From Halalkalibacter alkaliphilus (GTDB lineage Bacteria > Bacillota > Bacilli > Bacillales > Bacillaceae_D): a stretch of 64,000 nucleotides of DNA. Positions 33,878 to 44,600 of this stretch are shown in pieces; the stretch's first letter is position 1; each line of letters begins with the position of its first letter. The stretch spans positions 26,474 to 90,473 of the forward strand of contig NZ_JAKRYL010000019.1 in the NCBI RefSeq assembly GCF_023555415.1. The letters are read 5' to 3'. The position numbers and the translations under genes were made by a program. A model generated the notes under the pieces. It searched no databases. It had not been told where the DNA came from and saw nothing but the letters and a program-made list of their open reading frames with translations.

Positions 33878-35416
33878 ATGGCGGATCAAGGGATGAAAAA
33901 GGTAGCCCTCGGTAATGCAATGACATTAGAGATGTTTGTCTCCATAGCGCGTGATGGTGCTCATGTAGATTTTTCAGACGCATACCGCCAACGAGTAGAG
34001 AAGTCATGCGAGCTCGTTACCAGATGGATGGAAGAAGAGAGGGTCATGTACGGGGTAAACACAGGTTTTGGAGCTCTTTCAACACAAATTATATCCCGTG
34101 ACCAGACAACGCTGTTACAGAAGAATATACTTTTGTCTCATGCTACCTCTGTTGGAGAGCCATTAGAAGAAGAATGTGTCAGAGCAATTATGCTAATGGT
34201 TTTGCAAAATTTGGGGCAGGGTTACTCTGGAGTTCAACTTCAGACGTTGGAAATATATCGCCAATGCTTAAATCGTGGTGTCATCCCCTTTGTCCCTCGG
34301 GAAGGTTCTGTTGGGTATTTGAGTGTTGAAGCCCATGTGGCCCTCGTGATGATTGGCGAAGGAAAGGCCTTCGTCGATGGAAAGTTGTTACCAGCGAAGG
34401 AAGCCCTCCATAAAGCGGACTTAGAGCCGATCGAACTCTCGGCAAAAGAGGGTTTAGCTTTAATTAGCGGAACAACGAGTCCGACTGCGATTGGGGCACT
34501 TGCCTTACATGACATGTTACAAGCGGCTAAGTCTGCTGACATCATTGGTGCGATGGCTTTAGAAGTATTACGCGGGACAACCCGAGCATTTGATGATCGG
34601 CTGATGCGTGTTCGTCCACATCAGCAACAAAGAAACACAGCTGCAAATGTAAGAAAAATATTAGAGGATTCGATGATTGCAAAACAGTCTATCAATCATC
34701 GCTTACAGGATGCTTTATCGTTACGAGCGATCCCCCAGCTTCATGGGGCTGCCAAAAAAACGCTCCTTGATGCGTTGACTACCTTTGAGGTAGAGATGAA
34801 CGCATGCTGTGACAATCCGATTTTGTGGCCTGATGAAGAGGATGGCGGTGCGATTTCAGGAAGTAATTGTGACTCATCGTATGTAGGGATCGAATTAGAT
34901 TCAGCATGTATTTCTGTAACGGCCATTGCGAAAATGTCGGAACGAAGAAACTACCGCTTGATCAATTCTCATCTTTCAGGTTATCCTACCTTCCTTGTTC
35001 AGAATGCGGGGATCAATTCAGGGTTAATGATTCCTCAGTACTCACAAGCAGGCCTTTTAAATGATATGAAACTATTATCCCAACCAGCGACGGTTGACAA
35101 CATTCCAACATGTGCAGACCAAGAGGATTATGTTGCTATGGGATACAATTCAGCAAAAAAGGCCCGCGAGATTGCCAGAAAGCTAGAGTATGTCTTAGCG
35201 ATTGAGCTTTTGTCAATCTATCATGCTCATCAATTTTTGGAAGGCAATCTCACTCCTGGCTCTGCTACAAGGGCTGTGTTGGAGCGAATCGAACAATCAA
35301 TACCCAAAATGACTGAAGATACGTATCTTTACCCTTATCTAGAAATATTACAGGATTTTATCCATTCAGGAGAGATCCTTTCAGTAGTAGAAGAGAAAGT
35401 CGGTAAGTTACTTTAA
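33878..35416 (+). CDS. Aromatic amino acid ammonia-lyase homologue lacking the MIO tripeptide
   Basis: A 512-residue member of the HAL/PAL superfamily: YGVNTGFGALST, LLSHATSVG, DNPILW, and TVDNIPTCADQEDYVAMGYNS are all recognisable. In true HutH the loop reads GSxG-ASG-DLAPLxH, where Ala-Ser-Gly cyclises to the MIO cofactor. Here residues 143-153 read GSVGYLSVEAH: the ASG is missing as a clean three-residue gap. Other HutH active-site positions also differ (LINGT becomes LISGT, GNFHG becomes GSNCDS, QEDH becomes QEDY). Ergothionase, which eliminates trimethylamine from ergothioneine, is the known MIO-less relative. With a BCCT carrier and standard hutU/hutI/hutG, I propose elimination of trimethylamine from a histidine betaine to give urocanate. 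It would be misannotated hutH by similarity. Confidence 0.85.
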   Translation: MADQGMKKVALGNAMTLEMFVSIARDGAHVDFSDAYRQRVEKSCELVTRWMEEERVMYGVNTGFGALSTQIISRDQTTLLQKNILLSHATSVGEPLEEECVRAIMLMVLQNLGQGYSGVQLQTLEIYRQCLNRGVIPFVPREGSVGYLSVEAHVALVMIGEGKAFVDGKLLPAKEALHKADLEPIELSAKEGLALISGTTSPTAIGALALHDMLQAAKSADIIGAMALEVLRGTTRAFDDRLMRVRPHQQQRNTAANVRKILEDSMIAKQSINHRLQDALSLRAIPQLHGAAKKTLLDALTTFEVEMNACCDNPILWPDEEDGGAISGSNCDSSYVGIELDSACISVTAIAKMSERRNYRLINSHLSGYPTFLVQNAGINSGLMIPQYSQAGLLNDMKLLSQPATVDNIPTCADQEDYVAMGYNSAKKAREIARKLEYVLAIELLSIYHAHQFLEGNLTPGSATRAVLERIEQSIPKMTEDTYLYPYLEILQDFIHSGEILSVVEEKVGKLL

Positions 35417-35463
35417 GATTTTAAAAAAATAATGAATTGTGAATATCAAAGGAGGCCATTAAG

Positions 35464-37137
35464 ATGGAACAAACAAAAACTAAAAAAGTAATTCGATATC
35501 GTGGATCGGAATTAAATACAAAAGGCTGGTTACAAGAGGCTGCACTTCGTATGCTAATGAATAATTTAGATCCTGAAGTTGCCGAAAGACCAGAAGATTT
35601 AGTCGTATATGGTGGAATTGGAAAAGCGGCAAGAAACTGGGGATGCTTTGATGCCATCGTCAAATCATTAAAAGAACTGGAAAACGATGAGACGTTATTG
35701 GTTCAATCGGGGAAACCTGTGGCCATCTTTAAATCGCACGAAGATGCACCGCGTGTTCTGATTGCTAATTCTAATATAGTCCCTGCTTATGCAAATTGGG
35801 AGACGTTCCATGACCTAGACAAAAAAGGGTTGATGATGTACGGACAAATGACGGCAGGAAGCTGGATCTATATCGGTTCTCAAGGGATTGTACAAGGGAC
35901 GTATGAAACGTTTGCAGAGCTTGCCAAACAACATTTTGGAGGCACACTCAAAAATACAATCACGGTAACTGCTGGTCTAGGCGGAATGGGTGGTGCTCAA
36001 CCACTTGCTGTGACAATGAATGGTGGAGTATGTATCGGTATTGATGTCGATGAAACTCGTATTGATCGTCGAATTGAAACGCGTTATACAGATGTTAAAA
36101 CAGATTCATTAGATGAAGCGATTCGTATGGCGACAGAGGCAAAGCTAGCAGGAAAAGCCCTTTCGATCGGTCTCATTGGAAATGCTTCTGACATTCTTCC
36201 AGAGATGCTTGAAAGAGGATTTATCCCAGAGGTTCTTACAGATCAGACATCTGCCCACGATCCGTTAAACGGTTATGTTCCGTCTAAAATGTCGCTTGAA
36301 GCAGCTGCACTATTACGTACGAACAACCCAGAAGAATATGTTAAGAAATCAAAAGCTGCAATGGCTCAGCACGTTCAAGCAATGCTTGATATGATGGAAA
36401 AAGGAGCTATTACGTTTGACTACGGAAACAATATCCGTCAGGTCGCGAAGGATGAAGGAGTTGAGAATGCTTTTGACTTCCCAGGATTCGTTCCAGCCTA
36501 TATTCGCCCTCAATTTTGTGAAGGAAAAGGACCATTTAGATGGGTGGCTCTCTCAGGAGACCCAGAAGATATCTATAAGCTTGATGAAGTCATTTTACGT
36601 GAATTTAGTGATAACGATCATTTATGTAACTGGATTCGTATGGCAAAGGAAAAAATTCAATTCCAAGGCCTGCCGTCTCGTATTTGCTGGCTTGGGTATG
36701 GAGAGAGAGCACGCTTCGGAAAAATTATTAATGAAATGGTTGCCAAAGGAGAGCTAAAGGCTCCAATCGTTATTGGCCGCGATCATCTCGATTCAGGCTC
36801 TGTTGCCTCTCCTAACCGTGAAACAGAAGCAATGAAAGATGGCTCTGATGTGGTAGCGGACTGGCCAATTTTAAATGCGATGATTAACGCCGTTGGCGGT
36901 GCAACATGGGTATCGTTGCATCATGGTGGTGGAGTTGGTATGGGCTATTCGATGCACTCGGGGATTGTTATTGTTGCAGACGGAACGAAGGAAGCTGAAG
37001 CACGAATCGAACGTGTTCTCACAACGGATCCGGGAATGGGCGTCGTGCGTCATGTTGACGCTGGCTATGAATTAGCGAAGAAAACGGCGCGCGAAAGAGG
37101 AGTAAATATTCCGATGTTAGAAATGGAGACTGAATAA
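35464..37137 (+). CDS. hutU: Urocanate hydratase
   Basis: A 557-residue protein of the usual urocanase length. Landmarks include [57 protein letters not shown] (NAD+-binding), [15 protein letters not shown] and [17 protein letters not shown]. It converts urocanate to imidazolone propionate with NAD+ as an electrophile. AAAGGAGG precedes the ATG and the start is 47 bp after the lyase gene. Its standard form argues that the upstream lyase makes urocanate and not thiourocanate, although a thiourocanate-active hydratase cannot be told apart by eye. Confidence 0.95.
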   Translation: MEQTKTKKVIRYRGSELNTKGWLQEAALRMLMNNLDPEVAERPEDLVVYGGIGKAARNWGCFDAIVKSLKELENDETLLVQSGKPVAIFKSHEDAPRVLIANSNIVPAYANWETFHDLDKKGLMMYGQMTAGSWIYIGSQGIVQGTYETFAELAKQHFGGTLKNTITVTAGLGGMGGAQPLAVTMNGGVCIGIDVDETRIDRRIETRYTDVKTDSLDEAIRMATEAKLAGKALSIGLIGNASDILPEMLERGFIPEVLTDQTSAHDPLNGYVPSKMSLEAAALLRTNNPEEYVKKSKAAMAQHVQAMLDMMEKGAITFDYGNNIRQVAKDEGVENAFDFPGFVPAYIRPQFCEGKGPFRWVALSGDPEDIYKLDEVILREFSDNDHLCNWIRMAKEKIQFQGLPSRICWLGYGERARFGKIINEMVAKGELKAPIVIGRDHLDSGSVASPNRETEAMKDGSDVVADWPILNAMINAVGGATWVSLHHGGGVGMGYSMHSGIVIVADGTKEAEARIERVLTTDPGMGVVRHVDAGYELAKKTARERGVNIPMLEMETE

Positions 37138-37138
37138 A

Positions 37139-38398
37139 ATGGCAAAACCGATTTGGATCAAAAATATTCATCAGTTAGCAACCCTTGCATCCAAAGAGGA
37201 AGGTCCGCGCTCAAAGACAGCGATGTCTGAGTTAGGCATCATTGATGATGGAAGCTTATGGATTGAAGATGGGATCATTCAAGCGGTAGGATCAACAAAA
37301 GAAGTAGAGCAGCAGTATGCTAATAGATTACAAGAAGCTGAAATTTTCGATGCAACCGGTCACTTAGTTACCCCTGGATTAATCGATCCTCATACACATG
37401 TTGCGTATGGGGGAAGTCGTGAACGTGAATTTGAAATGCGTCTAGAAGGGGTACCTTATATGGAGATTATGAATGCGGGTGGTGGGATTCATGCCACTAC
37501 TCGCATGACCCGTGAATCTACCGAAGAAGAGATCATCAATCAAACAACGAAGCGCCTCGATTCCTTCTTACAGCACGGTGTTACAACAGTAGAAGGAAAA
37601 AGTGGCTATGGGATGAACCTTGAAACAGAGTTGAAGCAACTACGTGTCATGAAACAGTTACAAGAAACTCACCCGATTGACCTTGTGCCTACATTCATGG
37701 GAGCCCATGCCGTTCCGCCCGATTACAAAGGAAAAGAGGATGAATTTATCGATCACTTGATTAAAAATATGCTTCCTGTTGTAGCCCAAGAGAAATTAGC
37801 AGAATTCAATGATGTGTTTTGTGAAAAGGATGTTTTTACTCCAGAACAATCGGAGCGAATTTTGGAAGCCGGCAAAATGTACGGCCTGATTCCAAAGATA
37901 CATGCAGATGAAATTGTTGCATACGGAGGAGCGGAATTAGCAGCTAAAGTAGGAGCGATTTCAGCTGAACATTTATTGAAGGCATCCGACGAAGGAATCA
38001 AAGCAATGGCACAGTCAGGAACGATCGCCTGCTTGCTTCCGGCAACGGCTCTCTATTTGCGTGAGGAAGCAGCGAACGGAAGAAAAATGATTGATGAAGG
38101 GGTAGCAGTAGCCATTTCGACAGATTGCAACCCGGGCTCTTCCCCAACAACATCAATGCCGCTTGTCATGAATTTGGCTTGTATCTCAATGCGAATGACA
38201 CCTGCCGAAGCATTAACCGCTGCAACATACAATGCGGCGTGTGCTATTAATCGTCAAGATCGTCTTGGCTCTCTTGAAGTTGGAAAACAGGCCGATTTGG
38301 TGTTATGGGATGTGAAAAGTTATCAGGAGTTACAATATTTGTTTGGTGTGAATCATACGAAAGTAGTCTGGAAAAAAGGCGTAAAGGTGGTCGGATAG
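37139..38398 (+). CDS. hutI: Imidazolonepropionase
   Basis: A 419-residue amidohydrolase. Metal ligands appear as LIDPHTHVAYGG (H-x-H), later HADEIVAYGGAELAAK and SAEHLL, and ISTDCNPGSSP (catalytic Asp). It hydrolyses imidazolone propionate to N-formimino-glutamate. The ATG is one base after the hutU stop, so translation is tightly linked. Nothing is missing from the family pattern. Presence of this ring-opening step supports an oxygen imidazolone and not a sulfur one as the intermediate. Confidence 0.95.
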   Translation: MAKPIWIKNIHQLATLASKEEGPRSKTAMSELGIIDDGSLWIEDGIIQAVGSTKEVEQQYANRLQEAEIFDATGHLVTPGLIDPHTHVAYGGSREREFEMRLEGVPYMEIMNAGGGIHATTRMTRESTEEEIINQTTKRLDSFLQHGVTTVEGKSGYGMNLETELKQLRVMKQLQETHPIDLVPTFMGAHAVPPDYKGKEDEFIDHLIKNMLPVVAQEKLAEFNDVFCEKDVFTPEQSERILEAGKMYGLIPKIHADEIVAYGGAELAAKVGAISAEHLLKASDEGIKAMAQSGTIACLLPATALYLREEAANGRKMIDEGVAVAISTDCNPGSSPTTSMPLVMNLACISMRMTPAEALTAATYNAACAINRQDRLGSLEVGKQADLVLWDVKSYQELQYLFGVNHTKVVWKKGVKVVG

Positions 38399-38399
38399 A

Positions 38400-39371
38400 A
38401 TGAATGAGCAGTGGCTTCAACCACCAGAATGGTTATGGAATGTGAACACAAATGAGCCAACCTATGTCCATCATTGGGTTCAACAACTAAAAGAGTTGGA
38501 AGGAGAACCAGATCTAATAGTGTATGGGGCACCGATTTCTCGGTCTTCGATTAGTGTATCTGGTGCGTCCCTTTATCCAACAGAATTTCGACGACTGTGG
38601 AAGGGCTTTGCAACTTACAATTTAGATGAAGATGTTGATTTGGTCGATTTGAACGTTGCCGATGCTGGCGATGTAATGATGCATACAACAGATATTCTTT
38701 TATCTCATCGACGTATTCAAGAGTCAACCGCTTTTTTAACTCAGAGTTATCCGGGTGCAATGACGTCAATGATTGGCGGCGATCATTCGGTAACTGCCTG
38801 TGCAGTCAAAGGGATTAAGGAAGCATTTCCAAACGAAAGAATTGGTATCTTGCAGCTTGATACGCATCTCGATGTGCGGGACCCTGCTGAACTAGGACCA
38901 GCAAACGGAACTCCAATCAGACAGTTAATTGATGGGGCAACAGTCAAGGGAGAAGACGTCGTCAATATTGGTTTGCATGGCTACTTTAATGCAAAACCGC
39001 TGATCGAATATGCTAAAAAACACTCGATTCAAATGGTTACGCTAAAGAATGCTCGTAAAGCTGGATTTGTGCATACTGTTAGTGAATCACTCACACAACT
39101 ATCAGAAAGAGTTGATCGAGTGTACGTAACAGTTGACATGGATGTCCTTGATATCTCTGTTGCACCGGGAGTACCAGCTTCCACACCAGGAGGTTTGACA
39201 ACAGCTGAGTTATTTGATTCTCTACTTGAGATTGGAAAGCATCCGTCTGTTCGTCATATTGATTTTGTCTGTTTGGATCCTAGTAAGGATTCTGTGGTTT
39301 CAGAAACTGTAAAAACCGGAGTATATGCGTGGTTGCAATTTGTAACGGGTCTTGTTAATCGCTCGAAGTAA
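38400..39371 (+). CDS. hutG: Formimidoylglutamase (arginase family)
   Basis: A 323-residue ureohydrolase-type protein. The binuclear manganese motifs are GGDHSVT at about 128-134, LDTHLDVRD at about 152-160 (D-x-H-x-D, with T in place of the usual A) and TVDMDVLDISVAPGVPAS at about 244-261. It releases formamide from N-formimino-glutamate to give glutamate, closing the pathway. The start is one base past hutI. A terminator follows the stop by about 20 bp, ending the operon. Confidence 0.9.
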   Translation: MNEQWLQPPEWLWNVNTNEPTYVHHWVQQLKELEGEPDLIVYGAPISRSSISVSGASLYPTEFRRLWKGFATYNLDEDVDLVDLNVADAGDVMMHTTDILLSHRRIQESTAFLTQSYPGAMTSMIGGDHSVTACAVKGIKEAFPNERIGILQLDTHLDVRDPAELGPANGTPIRQLIDGATVKGEDVVNIGLHGYFNAKPLIEYAKKHSIQMVTLKNARKAGFVHTVSESLTQLSERVDRVYVTVDMDVLDISVAPGVPASTPGGLTTAELFDSLLEIGKHPSVRHIDFVCLDPSKDSVVSETVKTGVYAWLQFVTGLVNRSK

Positions 39372-39390
39372 ATGGTGCGAAAAGCCTAGG

Positions 39391-39422
39391 AAGGGCAGTC
39401 AAATTTGACTGCTCTTCTATTT
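39391..39422 (+). terminator. Terminator of the hut-type operon
   Basis: GAAGGGCAGTCAAA and TTTGACTGCTCTTC pair with a single G-T, followed by TATTTG. Confidence 0.75.
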
Positions 39423-39481
39423 GTGAGGTGGGAGGGTAATAGCATCGTCGCTTCGTGGGATTGCGGTTGCACAGTACAACG

Positions 39482-39604
39482 ATGCTATTTAGTAGTGAAG
39501 ACGGACAAGAACTAATGCCATTAAACGATTATGGCTTTAGTAAAAAGTTTGGTTGGGTAAATGATCGCTTTGGAGTGTCGTGGCAACTAAATCTTCCTTC
39601 GTGA
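39482..39604 (+). pseudogene. 3' fragment of a PhnB-like VOC gene
   Basis: The frame reads LFSSEDGQELMPLNDYGFSK then KFGWVNDRFGVSWQLNLPS and stops. This is the C-terminal end of the PhnB-type VOC family (DRFGVxWQLN). The first hundred or so codons are absent. Confidence 0.7.
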
Positions 39605-39704
39605 AAGTCTTAAATGTTTTCATTAAAAGCAACAAGGTATTTCTTTACCAAGGGTAATACCTTCTTTTATATTAATTGGCTTAATGTGAAGTAATGTACT
39701 TAAC

Positions 39705-39870
39705 GGGGGGCTGTCCCAAAAGTCCGGAACAGAGGTGGCAATGGTCCGTTCGCTACGCGCCGTGAGTGTGTAACCCACTCCTCTCAAGGCTTTTAAAAGA
39801 TGTAGCGACTTCGCTCATTGCTTCGGGGGTGTCTCAAAAGGTCAAAAACAGACCTTTTGGGACACCCCCG
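39705..39870. mobile_element. MITE-like element with IS-type terminal repeats
   Basis: GGGGGGCTGTCCCAAAAGT at the left is roughly inverted at the right end, ACCTTTTGGGACACCCCC. Just inside the right end a long perfect hairpin (GTGTCTCAAAAGGTC against GACCTTTTGGGACAC with one mismatch, 39831-39865) occurs. No transposase is present in the 166 bp. Such ends are typical of IS1182-like and related elements, so this is probably a non-autonomous relic. Confidence 0.55.
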
Positions 39871-39924
39871 TTCACTGTTGGAGGATAGGTTTAAGTCTAA
39901 TTCCATTTACGATACTTAATTTAT

Positions 39925-40632
39925 TTACTCCTCTTTCTTTTCCTTGTTGACAGCATCCAAAAGATACTGTATAGATGCTATGCCTCGTACTTGCTCTGTT
40001 AGTGCATAATCAATGTATTCTAATGATTTTAAAGCCATTTTCTTAGCCTGACCAACGTTGTTTTTTTCAAGGTCTGATAATACTTCACGAACAATATCCA
40101 AAGAGTAAACAACTCTTTGAACAGTTCGGATAATTAGAACCCTCCGAATATCAGAGGGACTATATATACGAAATCCACTCTCTTTGTGCCGTTCAGGATT
40201 AATTAATCCTTCTTTTTCCCAATGTCGAATTGCTGAGGCAGATACATTCGCTTCTCTTGCTACTTCTCCAATTGTAAAATACTTTATGTTATGGTAATTA
40301 GGAATTTCTGTTAACTTTTTTAAATCTAGTATGTCTACTGTTCTTTTTACAGTTTCCTTTTCCTTATAAAGTTCAACTTGTGCTTTATTAATTAGCCATA
40401 ACGCCTTCACAATTTTCCCATTTTTGATAAGGGGCATTACTTTTTTAACCAAGTCCATCCCAAAGCCAGGTAATAAAGAACGAATACATTTAAAATACAA
40501 CTCATGCTCGTTTGTATAAATACGGTATCCATTTTCTGCTCTCTCAACCGCAGGAATCAGTCCCCATGATTCATAATGCCTTAATGCACTGGTGCTTATA
40601 TTCAATTTCTTAGCAATCTCAATACCTTTCAT
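39925..40632 (-). CDS. Regulator with two MerR-type DNA-binding domains
   Basis: A 235-residue protein with two full MerR helix-turn-helix units. The first is IAKKLNISTSALRHYESWGL then GYRIYT (1-40). The second is FTIGEVAREANVSASAIRHW then GLINP...GFRIYS (about 118-160). One usually suffices, so the tandem makes a built-in pseudo-dimer possible. The start follows AAGGAG. It diverges from the VOC gene at 40798 with a 165-bp gap, so it likely controls that gene and the following UvrA-like ATPase gene. Confidence 0.8.
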   Translation of the reverse strand: MKGIEIAKKLNISTSALRHYESWGLIPAVERAENGYRIYTNEHELYFKCIRSLLPGFGMDLVKKVMPLIKNGKIVKALWLINKAQVELYKEKETVKRTVDILDLKKLTEIPNYHNIKYFTIGEVAREANVSASAIRHWEKEGLINPERHKESGFRIYSPSDIRRVLIIRTVQRVVYSLDIVREVLSDLEKNNVGQAKKMALKSLEYIDYALTEQVRGIASIQYLLDAVNKEKKEE

Positions 40633-40797
40633 AAAAATCTCCTTTACAAAACTTGCAATTTAACATTAAAGTACATGACGGGTTTTAATTATATAATAAG
40701 CTATTTCCAATGAAAAATATAATGAACATTAGCATTTGCATTAATATTGTACGATAGAAGTGTAAGGTTAAAATTAATTCAAAAGGAGCGAATATCT

Positions 40798-41214
40798 ATG
40801 AAAAATCAACAAGTGAATCAAACAATCGTACCTTATTTTATGGTATTAAATGCAACACAATTTATTGAATTTACTGGGGAGGTTTTCCAATCGGAAGTAA
40901 TAAGTGTTAACAGGTTAGGAGATACAGAGGGGGTAGTCCATGCAGAAATGAAAATCGGTGAAAGTACTGTTTATTTTGCAGATACATCTTATGATGGCAG
41001 TTGTGGTCCAGGAGTATGTGGAGATTTAAGGAATGATGGTTTAGTTCCTATACAAATGTATATTTATGTTGAAGATGTTGTGGACACTTATGAGAAAGCA
41101 ATTAAAGCAAGAGCAATATCACTTATGGAAGTCACGGAAGATGAAGATGGTGGCTACATGGCAGGTTTCGTAGACCCATTTAGTAATTTATGGTGGATTC
41201 AATCAAAAAAGTAA
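40798..41214 (+). CDS. VOC-superfamily (PhnB/glyoxalase-like) protein
   Basis: About 138 residues. The ATG at 40798 is preferred since AAAAGGAGCG is at good distance; the longer frame would start from a TTG without a site. The fold pattern is VPYFMVLNATQFIEFTGEVF, HAEMKIGESTVYFADT, and ending GGYMAGFVDPFSNLWWIQS. VOC proteins bind metals or antibiotics. It lies next to a divergent double MerR regulator, as do some resistance or sensor genes. There is no direct evidence of substrate. Confidence 0.75.
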   Translation: MKNQQVNQTIVPYFMVLNATQFIEFTGEVFQSEVISVNRLGDTEGVVHAEMKIGESTVYFADTSYDGSCGPGVCGDLRNDGLVPIQMYIYVEDVVDTYEKAIKARAISLMEVTEDEDGGYMAGFVDPFSNLWWIQSKK

Positions 41215-41359
41215 ATTAGTAGAAAGTTATATTGACAAGAACCTAGCTTTTTCGGAATTACTGTGAGAGCGTCCTATTACATGTTGATTAATGAATTAGT
41301 GAGCAAGCTATTCTAATGTGATACTTTCCTCCATTTGTTATATGTGGTATATTACGAAT

Positions 41360-41575
41360 GTACGTTCCGGTGGATCGCAGGTGAACGTCGTTATCACTCT
41401 AAGTGATGTGGATAAATCAAAAGAAGTATTTGAAAAACTACAAGAAGGCGGCGAAGTCATCATGCCACTTCAAGAAACATTCTGGAGTCCTGCTTTTGGA
41501 CAAATAAGAGATAAATTCAGTATAACCTGGCAGATATCTACTATTGTAGAAGATTTGAATTCGCCATTCGCTTCC
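41360..41575 (+). pseudogene. C-terminal remnant of a PhnB-like VOC gene
   Basis: The stretch reads VNVVITLSDVDKSKEVFEKL then EGGEVIMPLQETFWSPAFGQ and IRDKFSITWQIS, the second half of a PhnB-like VOC domain. The first half and start are missing, and the frame runs on into unrelated sequence. Confidence 0.6.
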
Positions 41576-41691
41576 ATTATCTTACGCTTTTTCGGAACAG
41601 GGAAAGCGTCTTTTTTATCTGATAAAAGGTGGAGTTATAATATCAATGTTTGAAAAAATTAGAATACGTTTGTCGATTGAAGGAGATAACA

Positions 41692-44600
41692 ATGAAAATT
41701 AATCAATTAATTGCGAACAATATTAACAAATTAGATGCAGCGCTTCCAACGGATCAATCGTTAGGCATTGCGGGCTTATCAGGCTCTGGTAAAACCACTT
41801 TTTGTCAAACCATTGGTGAAGAGTCTAAGAAACGTCTCGTTTCCTTATTACCAAAGGCGGAATATCAGTATTTATTTCAAGATATAATGGAAACCAATTT
41901 CAGTGCGATAAAAATGGAAGAAATGCCTTTAGTACTTTTTCTTGGGAGATCATCTATTTCTTCTAATCCACGCTCTACCATTGGCACGCACACTGGTGTA
42001 TTTACAGAGATACGCGTAAGACTCGCTGAAAAATATGATCTTTCTCCAGAAGTCTTTTCCTTTAATAATGAATTAGGCTGGTGTCCTAAGTGTAAAGGCC
42101 GCGGTACGAATAAAAATGTCGAGTGTACTCAGTGTAATGGAAAGCGTTATAACGAGGAAGTGGAGCAGTATACTATCGATTTACTTGGGAAACCGCATAG
42201 TATATCAGATATTAACAACTTAAGTATGGAAACGATACTCTCCCTTTCAGTAGATTTAAATATTAGTGAAGAAAAACAGCATCTACTTAAAAACAATATC
42301 AATATGAATATAGGTTACTTAACCTTAAATAGAATTATGGGTACCTTGTCAGGGGGAGAATTAACTCGACTTTACTTAGCGGAATTCATGGCTGTAAGTG
42401 AAAATACGGTCATTATCATTGATGAAATTTCAGTTGGTATTGATCACGACACATTACTGAAAATTTTAGAACAAATTAAACAATTAGGCTATAAGAATCA
42501 AATTTGGCTTATTGACCATTCTGATACAGTGCTCGATACAACAGAGGCCCACGTATTTTTTGGCCCTGGCAGTGGTAAATATGGTGGTAAAATCGTAGAT
42601 GAGTCACCTCGCCCTAAAGCCGTTTACATAGAACAAAATGAGGAAGAGCCACTAGCGTACTACCAATTTCATGATTTATATTGCCGGAACATTCAAATGG
42701 AGGGAATTAATATACCCAAAAATAGATTGGTAACCATTACCGGAGAGTCTGGATGTGGTAAATCTACACTTGTCAACGAATGTATTGCCAAAGATTTTCA
42801 GAAGCAATATAAAAAGGATAAACTTGTTAAGGTGGGACAAGATCGCAACCAATCTATTACGAGTCGGTCAACTGTTGCGACGTTTCTTGATGTTAAAAAG
42901 AAAATGACAAAATATAGTGAAGCAATTGATGCTATTTTCGATCGCTCTATTGAAGATATTATTGATGAACTTCCGAATGAAGATATTGCTCATAAACGTT
43001 TGAGTTTATTGATTAAGCTCGGTCTAGGTTATCTGACGTTAAATCGGAAAACCCAAACACTATCGACAGGTGAATTTCAATGTGTGCATTTAGTCTCGGA
43101 ACTGTTTGCAAATACTAGAAAACCGCACACACTTTTCTTTTTTGACGAACCTTCCAAAGGTCTATCACAAAATATTTTAAATCAATTCATTGATAGTATC
43201 AGGGATATTCTACAAGATGAAACCGTGTCTATCTTGATGATTGAACATAATAGCTATATGATGGAATCTTCTGATTTTATCGTTGATTTTGGTAAGAGAA
43301 AGAATGAGCCTGTCACCCATCTAGATGTTGTTCCTCATCATGAATATTTTGAAACAAAACATAGGGAAGATATCCTGTTACCATCGCCTATTTCGTCTAC
43401 ACTCCAAACACAAAATGGCATTACGTATTTAAAAGAACATCATATCGACTATTTTAAAAATGCTGAAAATGTCTATAAGGGCGGTATTTTAAAAAGCTTA
43501 TCATCAATGGCCCGTTTGATTTATGGGGAATACGATTCTAAAAAAATCGCACCCGTGATTGCCATTGATCTTGAAAGACATTTGTATAGCCAATATAGTT
43601 TCCTGTATGAAATTGGTGGCGTCATTAATCATATTATTGCATCGCATCCGACGAATAAAGATACGAGAAGCTTTGATTTCTTTTCAAAGGATAATCATTG
43701 TCCATCTTGCTCAGGACGTCTTGAGATTGAAATATTTGATAAAGATCTCGTGATTCAAGACAAAAACCTTCCGTTTTGGGATGGCTTATTCTACCCAGAG
43801 ATAATGAAAGTATTAAAATTTTATCAATACGAAAAAATAGAATTTCTATTTGAAGAAATAAAAAATGAACTCGGGCATGACCTGACGAAAAGCTATAATG
43901 ACTTGTCAGAGGAAGAAAAGCATACCTTCTGGTACGGGTATTTTGAAAAGTCATTTTATGATAAGAAAGGTAAGGCGCGAAGAACATGGGTAGGATTTAA
44001 TACCATCATCGGTGGGTATATTGTTATTTCAAAATCGATTATTAAAGAGCAAATGAAAACTTCCAAAGAAATGATTACATGTCCAATTTGTGAGGGTACT
44101 GTGTTAAATCACCAAAAACCGTTAAGATTTGGAAATAAAGATATTCGAGAAGTGATTAATTTGCCGATTGATCAAGTATTGCAAATAGTAGGCGATATAC
44201 CTGCACTCGTCCAACTGAAATCGATTATAGGTGGCGAGATGATGTTAACAGAAGATGTCTCATTACTCCCTAGAACAACACAGGTCTCCTTGAAAATGTT
44301 TGAATTAGAACAAGCAAGCTTTACGGGCTATGAAATAGTATTACAAAATGCCTTGCCATTCTGGGAAACAATACAAGACAATATCGAATCCATTAGCACC
44401 AATAACCAAGTGACCATCTGTGATTTCCCTTCTATCAATGAAACAAGAGAAACGATCATAGATAAGTATTTCACAAATGGAAAATACAAAAAACTAACCT
44501 ATGTTTATGAAGCATTTGGTTACAAAAAACTAGTTACCCAAATCAACAAAATTAAAAAAAGCCAACCATGCCCATTTTGTAAAGGGAAGAAAGTGATATC

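Noticed and set aside
33878..35416. Plain histidine ammonia-lyase (HutH)
   Set aside because: Overall similarity is high, but the MIO-forming Ala-Ser-Gly is missing and several active-site positions differ, so the routine name would hide the main feature.
41318..41653. 111-codon frame as an intact VOC gene
   Set aside because: Only the middle part matches the C-terminal half of a VOC domain; both ends are unrelated sequence and no start site is present.
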